Positions 42,040 to 49,089 of a DNA stretch of 64,000 nt are shown piece after piece (positions within the stretch are counted from its first letter, which is position 1; the number at the start of each line of letters is the position of its first letter). Source of the stretch: Bacillota bacterium (GTDB lineage: Bacteria > Bacillota > Clostridia > Lachnospirales > Lachnospiraceae); contig JAEWAK010000060.1 of assembly GCA_023391695.1 (NCBI GenBank), positions 248,001-312,000 on the forward strand, in the 5' to 3' direction. Position numbers and translations under genes: made by a program. The notes under the pieces were generated by a model. That model was not told the origin of the DNA and searched no databases. It saw only the letters and a list, made by a program, of their open reading frames with translations.

Positions 42040-43650
42040 ATGGCAAAACTTATAACTTTTGAGGTTAAAAAATTTCCTGCAGCACGGTTAATAGGGAAGC
42101 AGGTCAGGATGAGTTTGGACCCGGGGGAAGAAAATCCGGCTGTGCTATTATGGCGCAGTATGAGGCAGGATGGCAGTATGGAATTATTGGAAAACATTCC
42201 TGGGCGTTTATCAGAAGAGATGGATACGGTAGGGTGGAGGGGAGATTTTGACTACCCCGGAGATTCTTTTCTATATATCGCAGGCGTATTGACGAAAGAG
42301 GGCACGGAGGTTCCTAAAGGGTATGCTTACAGGGATTTGCCGGAATGCTTTATGGGTATAGGCGGGATACAGGGACGGGATGAATACCCAGACCTGTATG
42401 CGGGAGCCCACGGGCTTGTTGCACAGGCCATGAAGGAAAGCGGATATGAGTATGACAACTCTGCCGGCGGTTATGAGATGGAGTACTATTCCTTTCACCG
42501 GTTTGGTGTTCCGCGCTATATCGGAGAAAAAATACTGATATTGGATTACTATTCACCTTGTAAGAAGATTCCGGAAGGAAAGGGAGAGAAGGAAGCCGGG
42601 ATAATTATAAATAATTGCAAGGCAAAGAAAAACTTTGACAGCCTGGCAAACCGGATAATCTATGCCTACAAGAGCACTTATCCGGATTGCATTCCCATAG
42701 AGGATGACAGGGTGAGTGGGAAATCCCAAAGGCAGATGCATGAGTTTTTAAAAGAGGCAATTTCCAGTATTTACAATAATCCTTCTTTGATAAATCTTCC
42801 GGAACAAAAAGATGAGTTTTTTGAGGATTGGATGTTAAATAACAGCAATCCCGCATTAATTGATGCAATGAGAAAGATGGAAAAGATCTTATTAGATTTT
42901 TATTCTTATCTGTATAAGTTGGGGGAATGCGGCGAAGTAAAGGATAATAAGCTGTATGTAAGCAAGGATAAGATGAAATTTGTTAAGAAAAGACTGTTAC
43001 AGTTGGAACAATTCGGTTTATTCTGTGAAAGCAATGGAACTGCAGCTATATTTTACAGTGAAAAGTACCCGGAGCTTTTTCCTGCATGGAAGCTTCTCTG
43101 TGACAGGAAGCAAGGTTCCCCCAAGGGAGAAATCGTGAGATTTATCTACTGTATGTACGACACTGCAAGGTATAAAGCAGAGCATTTATTTGGCAATGTA
43201 ACTGATAATAGCATACTGATTAAGGATCTGGAAGATTTCTTCCGTAATAAGGGCTTTCGCAGGTTTTTCGACGAGTTCGGAGTCCACCTGGAGAAGGAGT
43301 ATCCGAATAGGCAAATGGGGAAAGCAGGTTTTTCATTTGATTGGAAAAAAAGAAATCAGGTGGTTATTTCTTTTCGTGTACCAAACTTTCGGACGGTATT
43401 GGGCCATTTTGATGAAATAGACCATGAACTGAAAGAGCTGGCTATTTTCAGAACAAAAAATTGTGACGGCTGCGGGTATTGTACCCAGATGGATAAAACC
43501 GGATTGAGAAAGCCCCTTGTATTAAACCTGGAATACGAGGGGAACAGGTTTGGAAAATGCCCCCTGTTTCCGAATCTGACCTGGAGGTATATTGACGGGA
43601 GAGAAGTGGAACGTATAAAAGGACTTTTTGAATTTGCGGAAAATATATAA
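42040..43650 (+). CDS. GyrI-like domain fused to a C-terminal four-cysteine region
   Basis: Protein of 536 residues. Residues 1-190 look like a GyrI-like ligand-binding domain (VKKFPAARLIGKQVRM at the start, YEMEYYSFHRFGVPR near 150). Residues 200-460 are helical and unfamiliar (EEYPN-like stretches, YCMYDTARYKAEHLF). The C-terminal part has CDGCGYC (Cys475, Cys478, Cys481) followed by KCPLFPN (Cys507), a CxxCxxC...CP arrangement that could bind a [4Fe-4S] cluster or zinc. AAGGAG precedes the ATG. It probably partners the preceding gene. GyrI domains usually bind drug-like molecules; a fusion to a metal-cluster region is not one I know. Function unassigned. Confidence 0.7.
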   Translation: MAKLITFEVKKFPAARLIGKQVRMSLDPGEENPAVLLWRSMRQDGSMELLENIPGRLSEEMDTVGWRGDFDYPGDSFLYIAGVLTKEGTEVPKGYAYRDLPECFMGIGGIQGRDEYPDLYAGAHGLVAQAMKESGYEYDNSAGGYEMEYYSFHRFGVPRYIGEKILILDYYSPCKKIPEGKGEKEAGIIINNCKAKKNFDSLANRIIYAYKSTYPDCIPIEDDRVSGKSQRQMHEFLKEAISSIYNNPSLINLPEQKDEFFEDWMLNNSNPALIDAMRKMEKILLDFYSYLYKLGECGEVKDNKLYVSKDKMKFVKKRLLQLEQFGLFCESNGTAAIFYSEKYPELFPAWKLLCDRKQGSPKGEIVRFIYCMYDTARYKAEHLFGNVTDNSILIKDLEDFFRNKGFRRFFDEFGVHLEKEYPNRQMGKAGFSFDWKKRNQVVISFRVPNFRTVLGHFDEIDHELKELAIFRTKNCDGCGYCTQMDKTGLRKPLVLNLEYEGNRFGKCPLFPNLTWRYIDGREVERIKGLFEFAENI

Positions 43651-43741
43651 GAAGAATGAATGGTCCGGATTGCCGCCGGGAGTTAAAGCTCCGGGCGGTG
43701 TTTTTTGTCTCACGAGTAAAGTTCGTCCTATGAGACAAAAA
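43647..43741 (+). terminator. Double-hairpin element, copy 1
   Basis: Hairpin 1 pairs CCGCCGGGAG (43673-43682) with CTCCGGGCGG (43689-43698), one mismatch, followed by a T-run. Hairpin 2 pairs TTTTTGTCTCA (43702-43712) with TGAGACAAAAA (43731-43741) perfectly. It follows the stop of the GyrI-fusion gene and likely terminates it. The leading 55 bases are repeated at 45734-45790. The rest of the gap to 44031 is AT-rich and should hold the ccdA-fusion promoter; no gene is seen. Confidence 0.7.
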
Positions 43742-44031
43742 CACTCCGTGTTATTCTTTTAATTTCATAAAAAGAGTAATCGGTGATAAAGTCACAGATA
43801 ATAAAAGATAAATTGTTATAATTATTATAACTATTGGGAACACCCGAGAAAAGAGCGCATAAATGTGCTGTCCGTTAAAACTGCAGTGATAGATTAGTCA
43901 TTAATGATTTATAATAAAATGAGTTGTAAGAGAGTTTCCTGTGGGGAAATCTAAGTTCTGAAGGGTATTTTTATATTAAGATTCATATAAAATAAACATA
44001 TAAACTGTGATTAATAAGATTGGAGAAAATT

Positions 44032-45411
44032 ATGCTGGAAGGAATAGTGAGGTCAGATAGTATCAGCTTTGTACTTGTATTTTTGGAAGGCATGTTATCC
44101 TTCTTTTCCCCTTGTGTCATTCCTTTAATACCGGTTTATATGAGTTATTTAGCTGGTAATGCGAAAAAAGCAGGAGAAGACGGTACAATAAGATATGAGA
44201 GAAAGAAAGTACTTTTTCATACGTTATTTTTTGTATTAGGAATTTCTTTTGCATTTTTTATTTTAGGCATGTCCTTTACGGCATTGGGCAATTTTTTTAA
44301 AAACAATAAAATCTTGTTGGTCAGAGCAAGCGGCATACTTATTATTTTATTAGGCTTATTTCAGCTTGGCGTACTGGATTTTTCATTTCTGCAAAGAGAG
44401 AGGAAAATACGTATTAATTTTGCAGATAAAAAAGTAAATCCTCTTATGGCACTGGTGATGGGATTTACATTTAGTTTTGCATGGACTCCCTGCATAGGTC
44501 CGGCACTGTCTTCCGTTTTAATTATGGCTTCCGGAGCAAAAACTTCTTTTACCGGAAACATGCTGGTATTCGTATATACAATCGGTTTCGTAATTCCGTT
44601 TTTACTGCTTGGATTATTTACCACCCAGGTATTGGAATTTTTGCGGTCAAAACAGAAACTACTAAGGTACACGATTAAAGCAGCCGGAGTTATACTAATC
44701 ATTATGGGTATTATGACTTTTACCGGATGGATGAATGGGGTATCCAGCTATCTAAATTCTATCAGCATAAATCAAAACAGTCAGGGGGAAAGGTCAGCGG
44801 GTGAGGAAGAGTCCGAATCAGACGAGGGTCCTGAGGTCTCGGCGGAAGATGAAGTACCTGCTGATAATCAACAAACTGACACGGAAACAAAAACTTCCGA
44901 TAATGAAATTTCCGATACAACGGACGTTACGGAGAAAGAGCAGGAAGAAACGGCATCCCTCCCGGCACCGGATTTTACTTTGACAGATCAATATGGGAAC
45001 GACCACACCCTTTCCGATTACAAGGGGAAAGTTGTATTCCTGAATTTTTGGGCAACATGGTGCCCTCCCTGTAAGGAAGAAATGCCGCATATAGAAGAAT
45101 TATATAAGGAATATAATTTAAATCAGGATGAAGTGGTATTTATAGGGGTAACCAATCCAAAGAGTGAAGAGTATCCTGATAATCAGGATGAAACGAAAGA
45201 GGAAATAATCGCATTCTTAGAGTCTGGCGGATATACTTTCCCGACACTGTTTGATGAAACGGGAGAAATATACGAGCAGTATTATATTTCAGCATTCCCA
45301 ACAACCTTTATGATTAATAAAGAAGGCAATGTGCTGGGATATGTTCCGGGAATGATGACCAAAGAAATTATGGAAAATGTAATAAATCAGGCTTTGCAGG
45401 ATGCAGAATAG
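44032..45411 (+). CDS. CcdA-type thiol transporter fused to an extracytoplasmic thioredoxin domain
   Basis: Membrane protein of 459 residues. Residues 1-240 are a CcdA/DsbD-type six-helix domain with the redox cysteines in FFSPCVIPLIPVY and AWTPCIGPALS. A very acidic, Ser/Thr-rich linker (residues 250-310) leads to a TlpA/ResA-like thioredoxin domain with FWATWCPPCKEEMPH. The fusion would pass electrons from cytosolic thioredoxin to its own external domain to reduce disulfides or haem/metal-site thiols. I use ATG at 44032, after GGAG; an upstream TTG in frame overlaps that site. Neighbours are metal-related, but a direct link is not shown. Confidence 0.92.
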   Translation: MLEGIVRSDSISFVLVFLEGMLSFFSPCVIPLIPVYMSYLAGNAKKAGEDGTIRYERKKVLFHTLFFVLGISFAFFILGMSFTALGNFFKNNKILLVRASGILIILLGLFQLGVLDFSFLQRERKIRINFADKKVNPLMALVMGFTFSFAWTPCIGPALSSVLIMASGAKTSFTGNMLVFVYTIGFVIPFLLLGLFTTQVLEFLRSKQKLLRYTIKAAGVILIIMGIMTFTGWMNGVSSYLNSISINQNSQGERSAGEEESESDEGPEVSAEDEVPADNQQTDTETKTSDNEISDTTDVTEKEQEETASLPAPDFTLTDQYGNDHTLSDYKGKVVFLNFWATWCPPCKEEMPHIEELYKEYNLNQDEVVFIGVTNPKSEEYPDNQDETKEEIIAFLESGGYTFPTLFDETGEIYEQYYISAFPTTFMINKEGNVLGYVPGMMTKEIMENVINQALQDAE

Positions 45412-45422
45412 TCAGGGGGCAC

Positions 45423-45732
45423 AAAGAAAATAAAAAGTATTAAGGCAAAAAGAAAATAATAAATATCAAGGCATAAAGTAAATAATACTATATTCAAGCA
45501 GTATATGACTTAAACGCTTGAATGCCTTTCCAAGAAATTAATTTAGGTTAGTGAGTAACCCAAAATATGCCGGAAAAAGCCGGCTGGATTTGTTATGGTG
45601 ATTGACAGAATAAAACACCAAATGTGTTTTGGCTTTTTTACCATACCCTGCAAAACAAATTGCGGTGTAATAGCAATCGGATTCAGAGTCCGCAGCACAC
45701 GTTAAAATCGATGAAATTAATAATCCAAAATA
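45423..45732 (-). pseudogene. Decayed partial copy of the GAP-like membrane protein gene at 48121-48849
   Basis: The last 130 bases (45601-45732) match 48716-48849 at roughly nine in ten positions, and shorter stretches match 48650-48715 and 48263-48325. About 300 internal bases present in the intact gene are missing, a two-base loss near 45688 shifts the frame, and the start codon is gone. So it is a non-functional duplicate on the same strand as the intact gene. It is followed by the second copy of the double-hairpin element. Confidence 0.85.
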
Positions 45733-45733
45733 A

Positions 45734-45840
45734 TATAAGAAGAATGAATAAGGTCCGGATTGCCGCCGGGAGTTAACAGCTCCGGGCGGTATTTTGTATT
45801 ACCCGGGAAATTCCATAAAAATTATCCGGGTAATACAAAA
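45734..45840 (+). terminator. Double-hairpin element, copy 2
   Basis: Hairpin 1 (CCGCCGGGAG at 45763-45772 with CTCCGGGCGG at 45780-45789) is nearly identical to copy 1 at 43647. Hairpin 2 has a different sequence but equal layout: TTTTGTATTACCCGG (45792-45806) pairs perfectly with CCGGGTAATACAAAA (45826-45840). It separates the pseudogene from the zinc-responsive promoter. Confidence 0.7.
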
Positions 45841-45912
45841 GCCCGACCGGCAGGAGGCGTATGACACGATAGGGGAAAATAATTAAATTAAATTTCCTTT
45901 TAAAATTTTTAG

Positions 45913-45990
45913 AAATGCAAATAATTCGCAAATTAATTGACAAAAAAATTGAAGTAAGATATAATATTAAATTGAGAATGATTCGCAAAT
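45913..45990 (+). promoter_or_regulatory. Consensus promoter flanked by two Zur/Fur-like boxes
   Basis: A perfect sigma-A promoter, TTGACA (45937-45942), 17 bases, TATAAT (45960-45965). Box 1 at 45913-45933 and box 2 at 45970-45990 are each 10-1-10 palindromes sharing the right half ATTCGCAAAT; the left halves match its complement at seven and eight of ten positions. Box 2 covers the start of transcription, box 1 lies just upstream of the -35. With a Fur-family gene, paralogous ribosomal proteins and a COG0523 GTPase downstream, repression by a zinc-loaded Zur is the best reading. Confidence 0.8.
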
Positions 45991-46015
45991 CAAACGATTA
46001 AAGGAGATAATGAAT

Positions 46016-46201
46016 ATGGCAAAATGCAAATATACTGGGAAATCGGTGATGTTTGGAAATAACATAAGCCATTCCCACAGGAAAACAAAACGTATGCAGA
46101 AAGCAAATTTAAAACGTGTCAGAGTGATCGAAAACGGTACATCAAAAAGAGTATGGGTATCCGCAGCCGCACTGAAATCAGGATTGGTAAACAGGGCTTA
46201 G
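46016..46201 (+). CDS. rpmB: Ribosomal protein L28, zinc-free (C-minus) type
   Basis: Large-subunit ribosomal protein of 61 residues: CKYTGKSVMFGNNISHSH, KANLKRVRV and SAAALKSGLVNR are L28 blocks. It has a single cysteine (Cys4), whereas the zinc-binding form carries two CxxC pairs, so this is the form used when zinc is scarce. The ATG at 46016 is nine bases after AAGGAG; the ATG at 46010 is too close. First gene of the zinc-responsive operon. Confidence 0.92.
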   Translation: MAKCKYTGKSVMFGNNISHSHRKTKRMQKANLKRVRVIENGTSKRVWVSAAALKSGLVNRA

Positions 46202-46214
46202 TCAGGAGGGAAGG

Positions 46215-46637
46215 ATGCAGAGAACGTATCGAACCAAGAGCAGGGATCGAATTTTGATGTTTTTTAAAAATCATAAGGAGAGGATAGTCAGTGCCGCTGA
46301 AATTCATGATTTTCTAAAGGAAGAAGATAATAAGGTAAATCTTGCAACCATTTATCGGAATCTGGATAAGATGACGGAAGACGGTGTTCTGATGAAATAT
46401 AAGGACAGTCAGGAAGATAAGGCAGTTTACCAATATGTAGGCGATAATGAGAATTGTCATGAACACCTGCATATGCAATGCGTGAAATGTGGGAAAGTGA
46501 TGCATTTGGAATGCGGCTTTATGAATGAGATAGCGGAACACTTAATGCTGCATCATGAGTTTGGGCTGCAATGTTCGAAATCCATTCTTTATGGAATGTG
46601 TAACAACTGCAGGGATGAAAAAGCAGAAAGGGTGTAA
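46215..46637 (+). CDS. zur: Fur-family metalloregulator, probably Zur
   Basis: Repressor of 140 residues. The winged helix contains VNLATIYRNLDKM; structural zinc sites are CVKC (Cys89, Cys92) and CNNC (Cys129, Cys132), and the sensing histidines and acids lie in CHEHLHMQC and LMLHHEF. Company with L28, L33 and COG0523 genes argues for Zur over Fur or PerR, and it likely represses its own operon through the two boxes upstream. ATG lies 14 bases after the L28 stop with AGGAGGG before it. The metal cannot be proven from sequence alone. Confidence 0.88.
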   Translation: MQRTYRTKSRDRILMFFKNHKERIVSAAEIHDFLKEEDNKVNLATIYRNLDKMTEDGVLMKYKDSQEDKAVYQYVGDNENCHEHLHMQCVKCGKVMHLECGFMNEIAEHLMLHHEFGLQCSKSILYGMCNNCRDEKAERV

Positions 46638-46672
46638 TTTATTTAGCAGAAAGATTTGGAGGCAGACAAATA

Positions 46673-46822
46673 ATGAGAACTAAAATTGTATTAGAATGCA
46701 CGGAGTGCCACGACAGAAATTATACGGCAACAAAAAATAAGCAGAAACATCCGGAACGTATGGAAATAATGAAATACTGTCCCCGTTTGAAAAAGTATAC
46801 CCTGCATCGGGAGACAAAGTAA
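46673..46822 (+). CDS. rpmG: Ribosomal protein L33, zinc-site-altered paralog
   Basis: A 49-residue L33: KIVLECTECHDRNYTATKNK, then EIMKYCPRLKKYTLHRETK. The first CxxC pair (Cys9, Cys12) is kept, but the second pair is broken: CPRL where the zinc form has CPxC. The PRLKKYTLHRETK ending is that of the zinc-free paralogs. It therefore looks intermediate between C-plus and C-minus forms. TTGGAGG precedes the ATG, and the stop overlaps the next start (TAATG). Co-transcription with zur and the GTPase fits replacement under zinc limitation. Confidence 0.9.
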   Translation: MRTKIVLECTECHDRNYTATKNKQKHPERMEIMKYCPRLKKYTLHRETK

Positions 46823-47958
46823 TGTCTTATTATCAAAAAAAAGTAAAAAAGCCTGTAACATTGTTAACCGGATATCTGGGCTCCGGAAAGACTACGGTCA
46901 TGAAGGAACTTTTAAGAAATCGATCCGGTAAAAAAATAGCATTGATTGTAAATGATATGGGAAGTATCAATTTGGATGCGGACCTGTTAAAGAAAAACAG
47001 TGTTACCAGACTGGATACGAAAATGATTGAATTGCAGAATGGCTGTATCTGCTGTACATTGCGGGATGAATTTATGGAGCAGATAGAGCTGCTTTCCAGG
47101 GAAGATGAGATAGAGGCGGTACTTGTGGAGGCTTCCGGTATCAGTAATCCGGCATCCATTGCGGAGGGGTTTCTGGCTTATGAAGAGCTTCATAATAAAT
47201 CCTCTGTTTTTTTAAATTCCATTGTTACCGTTGTTGATGCAGACAGGATTTATACGGAATTCCTGGCAGAAATGGAAGAACTGCGGGATATGGAAGCTAC
47301 CAATGAGGAAGACCCGGATATTATAAATCTGGTCATGGACCAGATCGAATTCTGTAACCTGATTATATTGAATAAATGCGATTTACTGGGGAAGGAACAA
47401 TTAGAAAAAGTAAAGACAGTCATAAGGCAGATACAGCATGAAGCAGATATGGTTGAAACGGTACAGGGTAAAGTAGATGCTAATTTAATTCTCAGTAAAA
47501 AACGTTTTGACTACGACAAAGTTAATCATTCCTCTGCCATTCAAAAAGCATTGGAAAGAGAGACAAGAGCTGGCGGAGACGGGCAGAAAGAATATGGGAT
47601 TGACTCATTTGTTTATGAAGAAATAAAACCATTCGATTATGATGCTTTTATGAAATTTATAGAGAAAGAATACCCGGAAAGTATCATCCGGGCGAAAGGA
47701 TATATCTGGTTTGCGGATGATGATATTCATGTACAGCTTTTCGAACAGGCAGGCAGAAATGTCTCCGTTACGGAAATATCAAACTGGATCGCAGCATTTG
47801 ATGCAAAAGAGCAAAAAAAGGTATTTGACGAGTATCCGGAAGTCTTAAAGGAATGGGATAGGACCTATGGAGACCGGATGAACCAGATCGTATTCATCGG
47901 AAGAGGATATAACGAAGCAGAAATAAGAAGGCAGCTTAACGGTTGCATTGCAGGATGA
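46822..47958 (+). CDS. COG0523 (CobW/ZagA-like) metallochaperone GTPase
   Basis: GTPase of 378 residues. Walker A is GYLGSGKTT (residues 17-25), the metal-binding CxCC is in NGCICCTLR (Cys75, Cys77, Cys78), VEASGISNPA follows Walker B, and NKCD is the guanine-specificity motif. The C-terminal CobW domain begins near residue 255. Members in Zur-controlled operons help deliver zinc to client enzymes when zinc is low. The start overlaps the L33 stop by one base. A hairpin follows the stop. Confidence 0.93.
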   Translation: MSYYQKKVKKPVTLLTGYLGSGKTTVMKELLRNRSGKKIALIVNDMGSINLDADLLKKNSVTRLDTKMIELQNGCICCTLRDEFMEQIELLSREDEIEAVLVEASGISNPASIAEGFLAYEELHNKSSVFLNSIVTVVDADRIYTEFLAEMEELRDMEATNEEDPDIINLVMDQIEFCNLIILNKCDLLGKEQLEKVKTVIRQIQHEADMVETVQGKVDANLILSKKRFDYDKVNHSSAIQKALERETRAGGDGQKEYGIDSFVYEEIKPFDYDAFMKFIEKEYPESIIRAKGYIWFADDDIHVQLFEQAGRNVSVTEISNWIAAFDAKEQKKVFDEYPEVLKEWDRTYGDRMNQIVFIGRGYNEAEIRRQLNGCIAG

Positions 47959-48022
47959 AAAGTCTCCGAACAGTGACAAGATGACAAGATGAACGGCCGG
48001 TTAATACAAGCCTGTCAGATTA

Positions 48023-48061
48023 TACCGGGAAGCAGTCCAGTTCTTGAAATGCCTCCCGGTA
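48023..48061 (+). terminator. Hairpin after the zinc-responsive operon
   Basis: TACCGGGA (48023-48030) pairs with TCCCGGTA (48054-48061), and inside it GCA pairs with TGC, one base off on each side. No long U-run follows, so termination efficiency is uncertain; it also lies near the 3' end of the convergent membrane protein gene. Confidence 0.5.
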
Positions 48062-48120
48062 CATTTATGACCGTATAGATATTGTTCACTGCCGACTTCT
48101 CCATCATCTGCAGTTACCGA

Positions 48121-48849
48121 TTATTTCAATAAAAGCGATGTGGAATGAAATACCAAAAAGATTCCGACAATGCCTATGAGAGTCGGAGCAATAATTCCTG
48201 CCCATTTGGACATTTGTATTTTTATGCTGCCATAGAGACGGTCAAACTTGTTTTGCGCTTTTATATAAAGAAAATATAAAAGTATTAAGGGCAATGAGTA
48301 AATAATATTATATACAAGCAATATGAAGGTCACTTGAACAAACGAAAGCCGGTAATTAAAAAGGATTGCTAAAAAAGCAAAATAAGGCAATGCAGTTGTC
48401 AATTCAGAAATCGTTGCACCCACACCCAGGACCACTAAGGATGTTGGCGAAACGGATTTGATTTTGTGTGCGATTGCTTCTTCTTCATTTCTTTTACTCT
48501 CATTGGCATTCAGGAATCGAATTTGATTTTTAAGCGATTCAATTTTGGTGTTTTGTATGAAATAACCGACACCGATCAGGAAAGCGATACCAAGTATCAG
48601 TTCAAATGTAAATAAAATTTGTCCGTGCCTGTCTAAAAGTATACCAATAAACTCATTTAGGAAAGTAAGCAGCCCAAAATATGCCAGAAAACCGCCGGCT
48701 AAATTGGTTATGGCAATTGACAGAATAAAATACCAAATGTGTTTTGGCTTTTTTACCATACCCTGCAAGACAAATTGCTGTGTAATAGCAATCGGATTCA
48801 GGCTGTCCGCCGCACTCGTTACAATCGTTGAAATTAATAATCCAAACAT
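48121..48849 (-). CDS. GAP-like (LysE-related) integral membrane protein
   Basis: Membrane protein of 242 residues with about six hydrophobic segments. The N-terminus SAADSLNPIAITQQFVLQGM resembles the GAP/Sap group of putative exporters, which share layout with LysE and cadmium-transporter families. A charged cytoplasmic loop (residues 105-130) divides two halves. AAGGAGGA precedes the ATG. The gene has a leader hairpin that looks like an attenuator (48872-48911). A broken copy is at 45423-45732. The substrate is unknown. Confidence 0.75.
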   Translation of the reverse strand: MFGLLISTIVTSAADSLNPIAITQQFVLQGMVKKPKHIWYFILSIAITNLAGGFLAYFGLLTFLNEFIGILLDRHGQILFTFELILGIAFLIGVGYFIQNTKIESLKNQIRFLNANESKRNEEEAIAHKIKSVSPTSLVVLGVGATISELTTALPYFAFLAILFNYRLSFVQVTFILLVYNIIYSLPLILLYFLYIKAQNKFDRLYGSIKIQMSKWAGIIAPTLIGIVGIFLVFHSTSLLLK

Positions 48850-48871
48850 AAAAATCCTCCTTATAATACCT

Positions 48872-48911
48872 AAAAAAATAAGCCTGAGAGTTATTAATAA
48901 CTCCTAGGCTT
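48872..48911 (-). terminator. Leader terminator (attenuator) of the GAP-like gene
   Basis: Read on the minus strand, a 16-bp nearly perfect stem (48911-48880, two mismatches; arms begin AAGCCTAGGAGTTATT) is followed by a run of Us opposite 48872-48878. It stands about 25 bases before the start codon, so it would stop transcription before the gene unless opened. Upstream, CACGTTCA and TGAATGTG (48921-48949 region) form another stem that might be the alternative structure. Confidence 0.6.
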
Positions 48912-49089
48912 TTATCCCACCGTGTACACATTCAATGCAATGAACGTGCGTTTTCTCTTGGACCAGACTAATATTTATATTACGGAACCCTAGAAAACCA
49001 AATCAATATTTAATTAATTACATAACGGTATAATAGCAAAATATATGGGAACTGTCAATCTATAATAGTTATTTTTATCAAAATATGTC

